Positions 7,116 to 15,072 are shown, counted from the first letter of the stretch. The stretch: 17,264 nt of DNA from Hydrogenimonas sp. (GCF_029933015.1 NZ_JAOZOZ010000016.1:4269-21532), one strand, 5' to 3'. The notes: generated by a model not told the origin, from the sequence alone. Made by a program: numbers and translations.

Positions 7116-7766
7116 ATGAAACAGGAGCACTGGAAAAAAGGGGTCGAAGCCTTCAAGGAGATCCATTTCAAAAAACATGAAAAGGATTTTCTGGAACTGG
7201 TGGAGAAGGGGCAGAACCCCAAAGCCCTCTTTATCGGCTGCAGCGATTCGCGGGTCATACCGACACTGATCACCTCCACGGGGCCCGGAGATCTTTTCGT
7301 CATGCGCAATGTGGGCAATTTCGTGCCCCCCTACAAGCCCGACAACGATTTTCACGCCACGGCGGCCGCCATCGAGTATGCCGCTTTCAGTCTGGAGGTG
7401 GGGGAGATCATCGTCTGCGGCCACAGCGACTGCGGGGCGGTCAAGGCGCTCTATCAGGACCACAGCGCCTACGCCGACGAGATGGTGCATACGATCAAGT
7501 GGCTGGAACTCGGGATGCCGGCGAAGGAGCTGGCTCTTAAAAGCGTACCGAAGGGGGAAAAAGCGGAGCTTCTGGAGGCGACGGAGAAATTTTCCGTCAT
7601 CTTCCAGCTGCAGAATCTTCTGACCTACCCGAACGTCAGGAAACGGGTGATGGAGGGAACGCTCTTTCTGCATGGATGGTACTACCGCCTCGATACGGGT
7701 GAAATCGAGTATTTCGATCCGGACGAGCAGGCGTTTTTGCCGTTGACGGACGAGGTGCGAGGATGA
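7116..7766 (+). CDS. Beta-class carbonic anhydrase
   Basis: This 216-residue cytoplasmic zinc enzyme interconverts CO2 and bicarbonate. The beta-class signatures are complete: C42-S-D44-S-R46 supplies one zinc ligand plus the Asp/Arg dyad, and GHSDCG supplies H103 and C106. The RNVGNFVPP segment (64-72) and the SLEVGEIIVCGHSDCG core match the family, and the length is typical. No signal peptide is present. It follows the 69-residue gene after 15 bp with only a weak ribosome site, suggesting coupling, and its stop overlaps the next ATG (ATGA). In autotrophic bacteria such enzymes supply bicarbonate or CO2 to carbon fixation; pH or CO2 homeostasis is the alternative. Either role here is inferred. 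Confidence 0.95.
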   Translation: MKQEHWKKGVEAFKEIHFKKHEKDFLELVEKGQNPKALFIGCSDSRVIPTLITSTGPGDLFVMRNVGNFVPPYKPDNDFHATAAAIEYAAFSLEVGEIIVCGHSDCGAVKALYQDHSAYADEMVHTIKWLELGMPAKELALKSVPKGEKAELLEATEKFSVIFQLQNLLTYPNVRKRVMEGTLFLHGWYYRLDTGEIEYFDPDEQAFLPLTDEVRG

Positions 7767-8662
7767 AGATCGGCATCGTCGGAGCCGGCGGTGTCGGCGG
7801 ATATCTCGCCGCGATGCTGGCAAAAAGCGGCGAAAAGGTCTATCTGGTGGCACGGGGCGAACATCTCGAGGCGATCCGGCGGGAGGGACTCCGTATCGAG
7901 ACACCCGGCGGCGGTTTCAGTGCGAAGCCCCATGCCGTTTCGGACGATCCGAAAGATTTCGCAGAGAAGATGGACGCGGTGCTCTTTTGCACGAAGGGGT
8001 ACGATCTGGAAGCCGCCGCTTTGAAGGCGAAACCGATGATCGCTCCGGAAACCTGGCTGATCCCTTTCGGCAACGGGGTCGGCAACGCGGAGGTGCTGAA
8101 GCGTCTTTTTCCCGACAATCCCGTCGCCAACGGGGCGATCTATGTCGTCTCCCATATCGCCGGGCCCGGAAAGGTGATCCTCAAGGGAAAAGGGGCGATG
8201 GCCGTATTCGGCGTCGACGGGGAGATACCGGAATCGCTGAAGCGTCTGGGCGAAGCTTTCGCGAAAGCCGGCGTCAAAACGAAGGTAAGCGGCCGCATCA
8301 CGACCGATGTGTGGAAAAAGTACCTTCTCATCGCCGCGATGGCGACGCTCACCTCATTCTACGACGAGCCGATGGGGGCGGTGGTGGAAAAGCACGGTGA
8401 GGAGCTCGACGCGATCCTGCACGAAATTCTGGCGGTGGGCCGTGCGGAGGGGGCGGAACTGAATGAAGAGGATATCGCCAACGTCATGAAACAGGTGGCC
8501 AAAGTCCCCTACGACTCCCCCACCTCGATGTGGCTCGACTTCAGAGCCGGCAAAAAGACCGAGCTGGAGCAGTTGAGCGGCCATGTGGTAAGAAGAGGGG
8601 AAGCGCACGGCATACCCACACCCGTGATGCGACAATGCTATGAAGGGTTGAAATCGGAATGA
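7763..8662 (+). CDS. PanE/ApbA-family NADP-dependent dehydrogenase (2-dehydropantoate 2-reductase-like)
   Basis: This 299-residue protein starts with the Rossmann motif GAGGVGG (7-13) and follows the ketopantoate reductase fold throughout. FGNGVGN (102-108) carries the cofactor-site N104, K186 matches the catalytic lysine of E. coli PanE (K176), and S255 and E267 match S244 and E256. However, the two helix positions equivalent to N180 and N184 are I190 and A194 (VWKKYLLIAAMATLT), and the N241 position is a serine. The fold and cofactor use are well supported. Ketopantoate reduction for pantothenate synthesis is not, and a different 2-oxo acid substrate is possible. It overlaps the carbonic anhydrase gene upstream and the membrane protein gene downstream by 4 nt each (ATGA), so it is translationally coupled to both. 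Confidence 0.85.
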   Translation: MKIGIVGAGGVGGYLAAMLAKSGEKVYLVARGEHLEAIRREGLRIETPGGGFSAKPHAVSDDPKDFAEKMDAVLFCTKGYDLEAAALKAKPMIAPETWLIPFGNGVGNAEVLKRLFPDNPVANGAIYVVSHIAGPGKVILKGKGAMAVFGVDGEIPESLKRLGEAFAKAGVKTKVSGRITTDVWKKYLLIAAMATLTSFYDEPMGAVVEKHGEELDAILHEILAVGRAEGAELNEEDIANVMKQVAKVPYDSPTSMWLDFRAGKKTELEQLSGHVVRRGEAHGIPTPVMRQCYEGLKSE

Positions 8663-9870
8663 TCGCCAATATCGTCGTCATCGTCGCCACGCTGCTCGTG
8701 ACGGCGCTGCTTTTCAGCAAACCGGTCGAAAAGAGTTCCTGGTGGACCGCGACGGTCATCCCGCTGGCCTCGATCATCGGAAGCGGTTTTCTGGTCATCG
8801 CGCCGATTCTGCAGATGAGCGTGGGTAGACTGGCCGTCGTCGCGATGGCCGCTCTCGTGCTCACCGCCTACGCCATCGGTTCGGCGATACGTTTCAACAT
8901 CCGGTGGGTCGAACCGAAACTGGCGGCGGGCACGCTGCATGTGACGGCTCTGACCTTCGAGCGGCTCTCCGAATGGGCGCTGGCTTTCGCCTATGTCGTC
9001 TCGGTCACCTACTACCTGACGCTGTTTGGCGATTTCATGCTGCGGGGCGCGGGTATCGTCGATCAGACGCTTGCGCGCTCCATCACGACGGCCGTGCTGA
9101 TTTTCATCGCCTTCTACGGGCAGCACAGGGGATTCAACTTTCTGGACAAGTTCGAGGCGTTGAAGCTGGGGATCATCGCGGGGCTGCTGGCGGGGCTCGC
9201 CTGGGGCAACTGGACGGCTTGGCAGCAGGGAGTGTGGCACCTGCCTCCCGACGGCGGTACGCCGGGATGGCAGGAGATACGGATGGTACTGGGGATGCTG
9301 ATCGTCGTGCAGGGGTTCGAGACGTCGCGCTATCTGGGAGAGAAGTTCCCGCCCCATCTTCGGATACGGACGATGCGCTACGCCCAGTGGATCAGCGGGG
9401 GCATCTACGTGCTCTACATCGCTTTGATGCTCTACTATTTCAACTATCCGTTGCCCGAAAGCGGTCAGGATACGGCGATCATCGCACTTTCGGGCCGTGT
9501 GGCGACGATCCTGCCGATCATGCTCGTCTCTTTGGCGCTGATCGCCCAATTCGACGCGGCGGTGGCGGACGCCCAGGGGGGCAGCGGACTTCTGGAGGAG
9601 CTGAGCCGCAAACGGATATCCCAGGGCATCGGCTACATCCTCATCGCGGTGGGCGGACTTCTCATCATCTGGACGTCGAACGTTTTCGAAATCATCACCT
9701 ACGCCTCCCGGGCCTTTGCCCTCTACTATACGCTTCAGAGCATGGTGGCGGCGATGACGGCGTTCAAGCACGAGGATATCCCGAACCGGTGGCCGAAATT
9801 TCTGGGATACGCCCTGGTGGCCTCGATCGCGCTCTCCGTCGTCATTTTCGGTATCCCCGCAGAGGGGTGA
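8659..9870 (+). CDS. APC/LeuT-fold-like integral membrane protein, substrate unknown
   Basis: This 403-residue, highly hydrophobic protein has about eleven membrane segments. PLASIIGSGFLVIAPIL (35-51) resembles the broken first helix of APC-superfamily permeases (GSGIF-like), preceded here by one extra N-terminal segment (2-19). Beyond that I cannot place it in a named family; a divergent amino-acid or organic-anion permease is the best guess. It is the last gene of the carbonic anhydrase operon, overlapping the PanE-like gene by ATGA. Co-expression with a dehydrogenase and a carbonic anhydrase points to uptake or export of a small carboxylate or inorganic carbon, but this is speculation. It ends 10 bp before the convergent permease gene at 9881-11152. 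Confidence 0.7.
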   Translation: MIANIVVIVATLLVTALLFSKPVEKSSWWTATVIPLASIIGSGFLVIAPILQMSVGRLAVVAMAALVLTAYAIGSAIRFNIRWVEPKLAAGTLHVTALTFERLSEWALAFAYVVSVTYYLTLFGDFMLRGAGIVDQTLARSITTAVLIFIAFYGQHRGFNFLDKFEALKLGIIAGLLAGLAWGNWTAWQQGVWHLPPDGGTPGWQEIRMVLGMLIVVQGFETSRYLGEKFPPHLRIRTMRYAQWISGGIYVLYIALMLYYFNYPLPESGQDTAIIALSGRVATILPIMLVSLALIAQFDAAVADAQGGSGLLEELSRKRISQGIGYILIAVGGLLIIWTSNVFEIITYASRAFALYYTLQSMVAAMTAFKHEDIPNRWPKFLGYALVASIALSVVIFGIPAEG

Positions 9871-9880
9871 GGTATGAGAT

Positions 9881-11152
9881 TCAGTGCCGTTTCGTGCTGC
9901 GGAAAATGAAAAAGAGTATCGCGATCAGCAGATAGACGAGCCCGATATCGGTCAGGGTTTTGGGATCGTTGTCATAGAGGTACCAGAGCATCAACCCGAC
10001 CGTGGCCGCCATCAATCCGATGGATGTGAGGATAATGAGAGGATTCGAGCCCGTCTTTTTCCGAAGGACGAGATTGGCTATGGCGACGGCCAGAGAGACC
10101 AGAAGAAACGTGATGCTCGAAAAGGCGACGATGCTCTCCAGCGCTCCGAAAAGTACGAAGATGGATGAGAGCGTGAACATCAGCAGGAGGGAGTAGTAGG
10201 GAATCATCCGGTGGTTCCGGCGTGCCAGGATCGAGGGAAAGATCCCGTCCTGGGCGATGTCGGCCAGCATACGGCTGGCACCGAAGAGCGTGCCGTTGAT
10301 GGCGCTGCTGGTGGCCAGCAGCGCGGCGAGAGACGCGAGAATGAAGCCCCACTCCCCGAAGATCGGCTTCAGCGCTTCGGCGATGGCGTACTCCTTGGCC
10401 GACTGGATCTCTTCGAAGGTGAGAATGCCCAGGACCGAGAGCGCGAGAGTGACGTAGATGAGCGTCACGATCACGATGGAGAGGTAGATGGCCCGCGGCG
10501 TGTTCTTCACGGGATCGTCCGTTTCGACGACGGCGTTGGTGATGAGCTGGAATCCTTCGAAGGCGACGAAGACCAGTGCCCCGCTGAGAAGTACCGAGGG
10601 AAATCCCTTGTCGAAGAGTGGTTGGAAATGGGCGGGTTCGATGTAGAAGAGGCCGACGACGCCCAGCGTCATCATGATCGCCACTTTGAAAAAGACGATG
10701 ACATCCTCGCTCTCTCCCGCTTCCCGGACCCCCTGCAGGTTGATCCAGAGAAAGAGTGAAAGGATGGCGAAGGCCAGCAGGGTACGCACGAGCGGATTGT
10801 CGGCGTATCCCAGCGCCGCCGCCCCGTAGGCGCCGAAAGTGTAGGCGTAGAGCGCCAGGGTTCCGATGTAGCCGACGATGACGCTCCATCCCACGAAGGC
10901 GGCGATCGTCGGATTTTCGGGGAAAGCGTGCTGAAGATAGGTGTAGCTGGCGCCGTCCTGGCGGTAGGTGACGGCGAGGCGCGCGTAGTTGTAGCCGGCG
11001 AAGAGGGCGATGAGGCCGCCCATGAGGAAGACGAAGATCGTGGCGTGCCCCGCGACGGCGTTGGCCAGGCCCATGACCGAAAAGATGCCTCCGCCGATCA
11101 TGCTTCCGATACCGATGGCGACCAGCTCCTTGAGTCCCAGTTTGTCAGACAT
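9881..11152 (-). CDS. APC-family amino-acid permease, third gene of the ovothiol operon
   Basis: This 423-residue inner-membrane permease has about twelve membrane segments. It shows the APC hallmark GIGSMIGGGIFSVMG (13-27) in helix 1 and the conserved FEGFQLITNAVVETDDPVKN and GASRMLADIAQDGIFP segments, which are typical of amino acid-polyamine-organocation permeases. The length is normal and nothing is missing. The start codon overlaps the end of the upstream PLP lyase gene by 8 bp, so it is coupled to the ovoA-lyase pair. Its substrate is not evident from sequence. The operon suggests histidine, cysteine, a histidine-thiol intermediate or ovothiol itself. A general amino-acid permease is the conservative alternative. 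Confidence 0.85.
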   Translation of the reverse strand: MSDKLGLKELVAIGIGSMIGGGIFSVMGLANAVAGHATIFVFLMGGLIALFAGYNYARLAVTYRQDGASYTYLQHAFPENPTIAAFVGWSVIVGYIGTLALYAYTFGAYGAAALGYADNPLVRTLLAFAILSLFLWINLQGVREAGESEDVIVFFKVAIMMTLGVVGLFYIEPAHFQPLFDKGFPSVLLSGALVFVAFEGFQLITNAVVETDDPVKNTPRAIYLSIVIVTLIYVTLALSVLGILTFEEIQSAKEYAIAEALKPIFGEWGFILASLAALLATSSAINGTLFGASRMLADIAQDGIFPSILARRNHRMIPYYSLLLMFTLSSIFVLFGALESIVAFSSITFLLVSLAVAIANLVLRKKTGSNPLIILTSIGLMAATVGLMLWYLYDNDPKTLTDIGLVYLLIAILFFIFRSTKRH

Positions 11153-12314
11153 CTTCTTCCATCGCTCCTTTCAGACGTCGCATCGCCTCCTCGAGGGTGG
11201 CACGGGGGCAGCCGACATTGAGCCGCATGAAGCCGCTGCCCTCTTTGCCGAAGCTCACCCCCGTGTTGAGCCCCAGTTTCGCCTTTTCGACGAAAAACCT
11301 CTCCATCGCTTCGTCGTCCATGCCAAGACCCCGGCAGTCGAGCCACATCAGATAGGTCGCCTCCGGGGTGACGGGCCGGATCTGCGGAACGTGTTCGGCA
11401 AGAAACTTCGTGACGAAACGGATGTTTTCACGCAGGTAAACCAGAAGCTCCTCCAGCCATTTTTCACCGCATTCGTAAGAGGCCGTCAGCGCCTCGATGC
11501 CAAACAGGTTGCCCATCGTCAGGTCGTACCGTTTCAGTTCCGTTTCGAAGCGCCGGCGGATCGAATCGTTTTCGATGATGGCGTAGGCGGTGTTGAGGCC
11601 TGCGATGTTGAAAGTTTTGGAGGGGGCGTTGAGGGTGATCGCGATATCGGAGATATCGGGAGAGAGTGCGGCAACGGGCGTGTGGCGGTGCGGCGGGTAG
11701 ACGATGTCGGCGTGGACTTCGTCGCTGACGATCAGGCACCCCTCTTCGAGGCAGACGGCCGCCATTTTTTCCAGCTCTTCTTGCTTCCAGACGCGCCCGA
11801 CCGGATTGTGGGGCGAACAGAGAACGAAGAGTTTCGCCTCTTTCGCTTTCACGCGGAAGTCGTCGAAATCGATCCGGTACTCTCCCGCTTCGTAGATGAG
11901 AGGGTTCTCCAGCAGCCTCCTTCCGTGATGTTTGCCCAGACGGAAAAAGGGGTGATAGACCGGCGGCTGGATCAAGACGGCGTCGCCGGGTTCCGTCAAT
12001 GCCGTGACGAGAAAGTTGAGCGCCGGAACGACGCCGGGAATCGGGACGATCGCTTCTTTTCGGAGGCTCCATGCGTGACGGTGTTTCATCCAGTGTGCGA
12101 TGGCGTCGTAGAAACGGTCGGGATAGACCGTATAGCCGTAAACGGGGTGTTTCGCCCGTATCACGAGGGCGTCGGTGACGCACTCGGGGGCGGGGAGGTC
12201 CATGTCGGCGACCCAGAGCGGCAGCACGTCGTCGGTACCGAATTTCGCTTTACGCCCGTCGTATTTGACGCTGTAGGTGCCGCTGCGGTCGACGGGTGTG
12301 TCGAAGGGACTCAC
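11145..12314 (-). CDS. ovoB: PatB/MalY-type PLP-dependent C-S lyase, likely OvoB (5-histidylcysteine sulfoxide lyase)
   Basis: This 389-residue fold-type I PLP enzyme of the MalY/PatB cystathionine beta-lyase group has LPLWVADMDL at 31-40, the PPVYHPF substrate loop (117-123), CSPHNPVGRVW (166-176), the pyridine-nitrogen Asp D198 in SDEVHADIVY, and the PLP lysine K233 in APSKTFNIAGL. The start is a GTG at 12314: it overlaps the ovoA stop (GTGA), is preceded at 5 nt by GGGAG, and yields the family's usual length. An upstream extension in the same frame lies inside ovoA and is spurious. In ovothiol synthesis OvoB is a PLP lyase that cleaves the sulfoxide made by OvoA to 5-thiohistidine. The coupling to ovoA makes this the best assignment; a generic cystathionine beta-lyase is the alternative. 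Confidence 0.85.
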   Translation of the reverse strand: MSPFDTPVDRSGTYSVKYDGRKAKFGTDDVLPLWVADMDLPAPECVTDALVIRAKHPVYGYTVYPDRFYDAIAHWMKHRHAWSLRKEAIVPIPGVVPALNFLVTALTEPGDAVLIQPPVYHPFFRLGKHHGRRLLENPLIYEAGEYRIDFDDFRVKAKEAKLFVLCSPHNPVGRVWKQEELEKMAAVCLEEGCLIVSDEVHADIVYPPHRHTPVAALSPDISDIAITLNAPSKTFNIAGLNTAYAIIENDSIRRRFETELKRYDLTMGNLFGIEALTASYECGEKWLEELLVYLRENIRFVTKFLAEHVPQIRPVTPEATYLMWLDCRGLGMDDEAMERFFVEKAKLGLNTGVSFGKEGSGFMRLNVGCPRATLEEAMRRLKGAMEEDV

Positions 12315-14413
12315 AGCTTCTCCCAGATCGTCATCTGTGCGACGGAGTGCTGGAACTTGCGTGCCGTCTCCCGGATGACGAATTCGATATCGCGCGTTTC
12401 GACGAGGCGGAACGCCGGCTCCAGGTGTGCCTTGAGACCGTCGAGCGTCGTGACCGGTTCGCCGTCTTTTTTGTATCCGCCCAGCCACTTCTCTTTGGGC
12501 GTGTGGCTTTCGAGCCACGTGTAGGGCGAGCTGAGCACGAGCAGGCCCCCGCCGTCGATCCGTTCCGTAATGTCCCGAAGGAATTTGGCGGGGTCGTAGA
12601 GGCGGTCGATCAGGTTGAAGGCGGTGACCAGGTCGTAGCCGGTGAAGATCGGTTTGAGATTGCAGGCGTCGGCCTGCCAGAAATCGACACGGTCCGCCAC
12701 CCGGGCCAGCGGGGGCGGGAGCTTGGCCTCCTTGTACTCCACCAGCTCCCCTTCCGTCGGGATCGTGTAGCGGATACGCCCTTCGCTGCGCATCCTTTCG
12801 GCTACGCCGATGAAGCGGGCCGAAAAGTCGAGCCCCGTCACCTTTTCGAACGCTTTGGCGAGTTCGAGAGTGCTTCGCCCCGTGGCGCATCCGATATCCA
12901 GCGCCCGCCCTCTGCGCTTGCCTTCGGTCGCTTCGATGCAGAGGCGCGCGCAGGTTTCGGGGTAGTTGGGGACGCCGAAGTAGGTGTCGCCCCACCCGAA
13001 TTCACAATACTGGCTTACCTGCGTGTCGTTTTCGTAGGCCGCCGAACCGATCCGCTCCTCGTAGTCGCTCCGTACGTAGCGGAACCCCGCGTGCTGGAAG
13101 AAGTGGCGGCGGAAGGCGTAGCGGGCGCTTCGCAGGAGTTCGTTTCCGGTGCTGGCGAAAGAGCCTCCTTTGATGAGGTTGTGGCGGCCGTCGAAGGTGG
13201 GGGTCGTGAAATCGTCGTAGATCGGATGGACTTCGAACCCTTCGAAGGGGTAGATGGGGGTTTCGGTCCACTGCCAGAGGTTGCCGACGACGTCGTGGAA
13301 GTCGCCATGGGCGAACATCGAGACGGGCGTGGCGGAGGCGAAGTGCTCGAGGCCGACGTTGGCGGGAGCTTTCGGGCCCCACTGCGGCAGGTCGGGCACG
13401 CCGCAGTGTTCCGCCAGACGATACCACTCGTCCTCGGTAGGGAGCCGCAGCTTCGTTCCGGTCCGTTCCCCCAGCCAGGCGCAGAAGGCCTTCGCTTCGT
13501 GGTAGTTGACGTCGACAGGCCAGTCGAGGGGCATCTCGACGATCTCCGTCAGGGCCCGGTAGCGCCATCCTCCCTCTCCGTCTGGAATCCAGAAGTGGGG
13601 GTGTTTCGCCTCTTTGTAATTCCGCCAGGCCACCCCCTCGTCGCTCCACCAGCGGTCGGTTTCGTAGCCTCCCGCTTCGACGAAGGCCATGAACTCGCCG
13701 TTGGTGACCAGGTATTTCGAGGCTTCGAAGGCGGGAATCTCCGCCTCGTGGCGGCCGTACTCGTTGTCCCATCCGTAGAAGTCGTCGTTTCGGCTCTTGC
13801 CGATGAGGACGCGTCCCCCGGGGACCGGGAGCAGTTCGTTGGCCGGGGCAGGACCCTTTCGGGTGCATAGCGGCCAGTCGGGGTGGGATCGCACGAGGGA
13901 TATGTCGGTCTGCCGGATCAGTACCGAGGAGGTTTCGATATGGATACGCTCGTGCTCGATCCCCATCAGGATGACCCACCAGGGAGAGTCCCACGTGATC
14001 GGGAGTTCGAGGGGCAGCGTCGTGATCAGCTCGTCCACGAGGGCCCGGACGGCGTCGCGGTAGAGTCTCGTGGCGTCGACGGAGGGCCAGTCGTAGTGGG
14101 TTTCGTCCAGGTCGTCCCAGCTCATCTCGTCGACACCGACGGCGAAGATCGACTCCAGTTTCGGGTCGATGCGACTGTCGACGATCTTCGCCAGGATCAG
14201 CTTGTTGACGAAGAAGACGGCGGTGTGACCGAAATAGAAGATGTGCGGATGGCGCAGAGGCTCGGGGCGGTGATAGAAGGCTTCGTCGTTTTCAAGAAGC
14301 GAGTAGAGCGATTCGAAGGTATCGAACGTGGTATGAAAGGAGTGACGGATCTCTTCACGTTTTATCTCGGGATCGCTGCCCCGGAGCGAAACGGGACGGA
14401 GGTGTTCGATCAT
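12311..14413 (-). CDS. ovoA: OvoA: 5-histidylcysteine sulfoxide synthase fused to 5-thiohistidine methyltransferase
   Basis: This 700-residue bifunctional enzyme has the canonical OvoA order. An N-terminal DinB-like domain (about 20-175) carries the iron ligands: H63 in YFGHTAVF, and H154 and H158 in the HxxxHxE motif HERIHIE. An FGE-sulfatase/formylglycine-type domain follows (about 195-450, with LRLPTEDEW at 322-330, NLWQW at 378-382 and the GGSFAST segment at 416-422). A C-terminal SAM methyltransferase begins about 470, with motif I LDIGCATGR at 505-513. By family knowledge it uses O2 to join cysteine to histidine C5 as a sulfoxide, then methylates the thiohistidine after OvoB acts. Y399, in HPIYDDF, may correspond to the active-site tyrosine described in the Erwinia enzyme; I could not align them. 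Length is typical. It is first in the operon and divergent from the dedA gene. Confidence 0.93.
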   Translation of the reverse strand: MIEHLRPVSLRGSDPEIKREEIRHSFHTTFDTFESLYSLLENDEAFYHRPEPLRHPHIFYFGHTAVFFVNKLILAKIVDSRIDPKLESIFAVGVDEMSWDDLDETHYDWPSVDATRLYRDAVRALVDELITTLPLELPITWDSPWWVILMGIEHERIHIETSSVLIRQTDISLVRSHPDWPLCTRKGPAPANELLPVPGGRVLIGKSRNDDFYGWDNEYGRHEAEIPAFEASKYLVTNGEFMAFVEAGGYETDRWWSDEGVAWRNYKEAKHPHFWIPDGEGGWRYRALTEIVEMPLDWPVDVNYHEAKAFCAWLGERTGTKLRLPTEDEWYRLAEHCGVPDLPQWGPKAPANVGLEHFASATPVSMFAHGDFHDVVGNLWQWTETPIYPFEGFEVHPIYDDFTTPTFDGRHNLIKGGSFASTGNELLRSARYAFRRHFFQHAGFRYVRSDYEERIGSAAYENDTQVSQYCEFGWGDTYFGVPNYPETCARLCIEATEGKRRGRALDIGCATGRSTLELAKAFEKVTGLDFSARFIGVAERMRSEGRIRYTIPTEGELVEYKEAKLPPPLARVADRVDFWQADACNLKPIFTGYDLVTAFNLIDRLYDPAKFLRDITERIDGGGLLVLSSPYTWLESHTPKEKWLGGYKKDGEPVTTLDGLKAHLEPAFRLVETRDIEFVIRETARKFQHSVAQMTIWEKL

Positions 14414-14431
14414 GAGAGGACCTTTCTTTTT

Positions 14432-14460
14432 TTGCCTATTTTATCGAAACAGGCTAAAAT
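14432..14460 (+). promoter_or_regulatory. Sigma-70-like promoter for the DedA gene
   Basis: TTGCCT (14432-14437; four of six matches) and TAAAAT (14455-14460; five of six) are separated by 17 nt. Transcription should start near 14467, about 34 nt before the chosen GTG at 14501. It overlaps the divergent ovoA promoter. Confidence 0.5.
14438..14443 (-). promoter_or_regulatory. Possible -10 element for the ovoA operon
   Basis: On the minus strand TAAAAT occupies 14443-14438, giving a predicted start near 14431 and a leader of about 18 nt before the ATG at 14413, with AAAGG about 8-9 nt upstream of it. It is the mirror of the TAAAAT at 14455-14460 on the other strand. No convincing -35 is seen. 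Confidence 0.4.
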
Positions 14461-14500
14461 CACGGCCGGAACACTTCCCGAAACTATTGGAAAGGTGCAT

Positions 14501-15058
14501 GTGGAAGAGATACTCAACAATCTGACGACCTACGGATATATCATCCTGTTTCTCTATTCGCTCGGCGGCGGGTTTTTCGCCCTGGCGGCGGCGGGGGTGC
14601 TCGCCTCCATCGGGAAGATGGACCTTACCACCAGTATCGCCGTGGCGTTCGCGGCCAACTTCATCGGAGATCAGGCGCTGCTGCTTTTTACCCGGGCCAA
14701 CCGGCACCAGATGATGGAGTACCTGAAAAAGCACCGGCGCAAGCTCGCCTACACCCACTTGCTGATGAAAAAGTACGGCACGTGGGTCATCTTTCTGCAG
14801 AAGTATATCTACGGAGTCAAGACGCTGGTGCCCATCGCCATCGGTCTGACCCGCTACGACGCCGTGAAATTCGGGGTGCTCAATCTCCTGGCGGCGGCGG
14901 TATGGGCCGTGGTCGTGGGAGGTACAAGCTATCTTGGCGGCAAGACAGTCCTCTCGATGCTCGACAAGGCGAAGGAGAATCCATGGATAATGCCGCTTAT
15001 CGGAGTGCTGATCATCGTGGCGATCGCACTGATCATAGGACGGGCCGTGCGGAAATGA
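14501..15058 (+). CDS. DedA-family membrane protein
   Basis: This 185-residue inner-membrane protein of the DedA/SNARE-associated family (PF09335) has an N-terminal hydrophobic hairpin (about 10-36), the amphipathic core with NFIGDQALL, the family segment FLQKYIYGVKTLVPIAIGLTRY near 106-127, and two C-terminal membrane helices ending in a basic tail. DedA proteins support membrane potential and lipid-carrier flipping. The two arginines usual in the family's RFxPxxRT stretch appear as lysines here (QKYIYGVKT). The start is a GTG at 14501 because GGAAAGG (14489-14495) lies 5 nt upstream; GTG at 14495 is an alternative, and no closer ATG exists. It is divergent from ovoA and is followed by the chemotaxis receptor with its own likely promoter. 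Confidence 0.85.
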   Translation: MEEILNNLTTYGYIILFLYSLGGGFFALAAAGVLASIGKMDLTTSIAVAFAANFIGDQALLLFTRANRHQMMEYLKKHRRKLAYTHLLMKKYGTWVIFLQKYIYGVKTLVPIAIGLTRYDAVKFGVLNLLAAAVWAVVVGGTSYLGGKTVLSMLDKAKENPWIMPLIGVLIIVAIALIIGRAVRK

Positions 15059-15072
15059 TACTTTCCAATTAT

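Noticed and set aside
11010..12524. A 504-codon plus-strand frame antisense to the permease and PLP lyase
   Set aside because: The translation has no domain signature and mirrors the codon structure of the real minus-strand genes.
12315..12995. N-terminal extension of the PLP lyase frame to 616 residues
   Set aside because: The extra 227 residues lie inside ovoA in another frame and look like random basic sequence. The GTG at 12314 with a good ribosome site gives the normal family length.
13883..14500. N-terminal extension of the DedA frame to 391 residues
   Set aside because: The extension is antisense to ovoA and crosses the divergent promoter region. The GTG at 14501 has a proper ribosome site and gives the usual DedA length.
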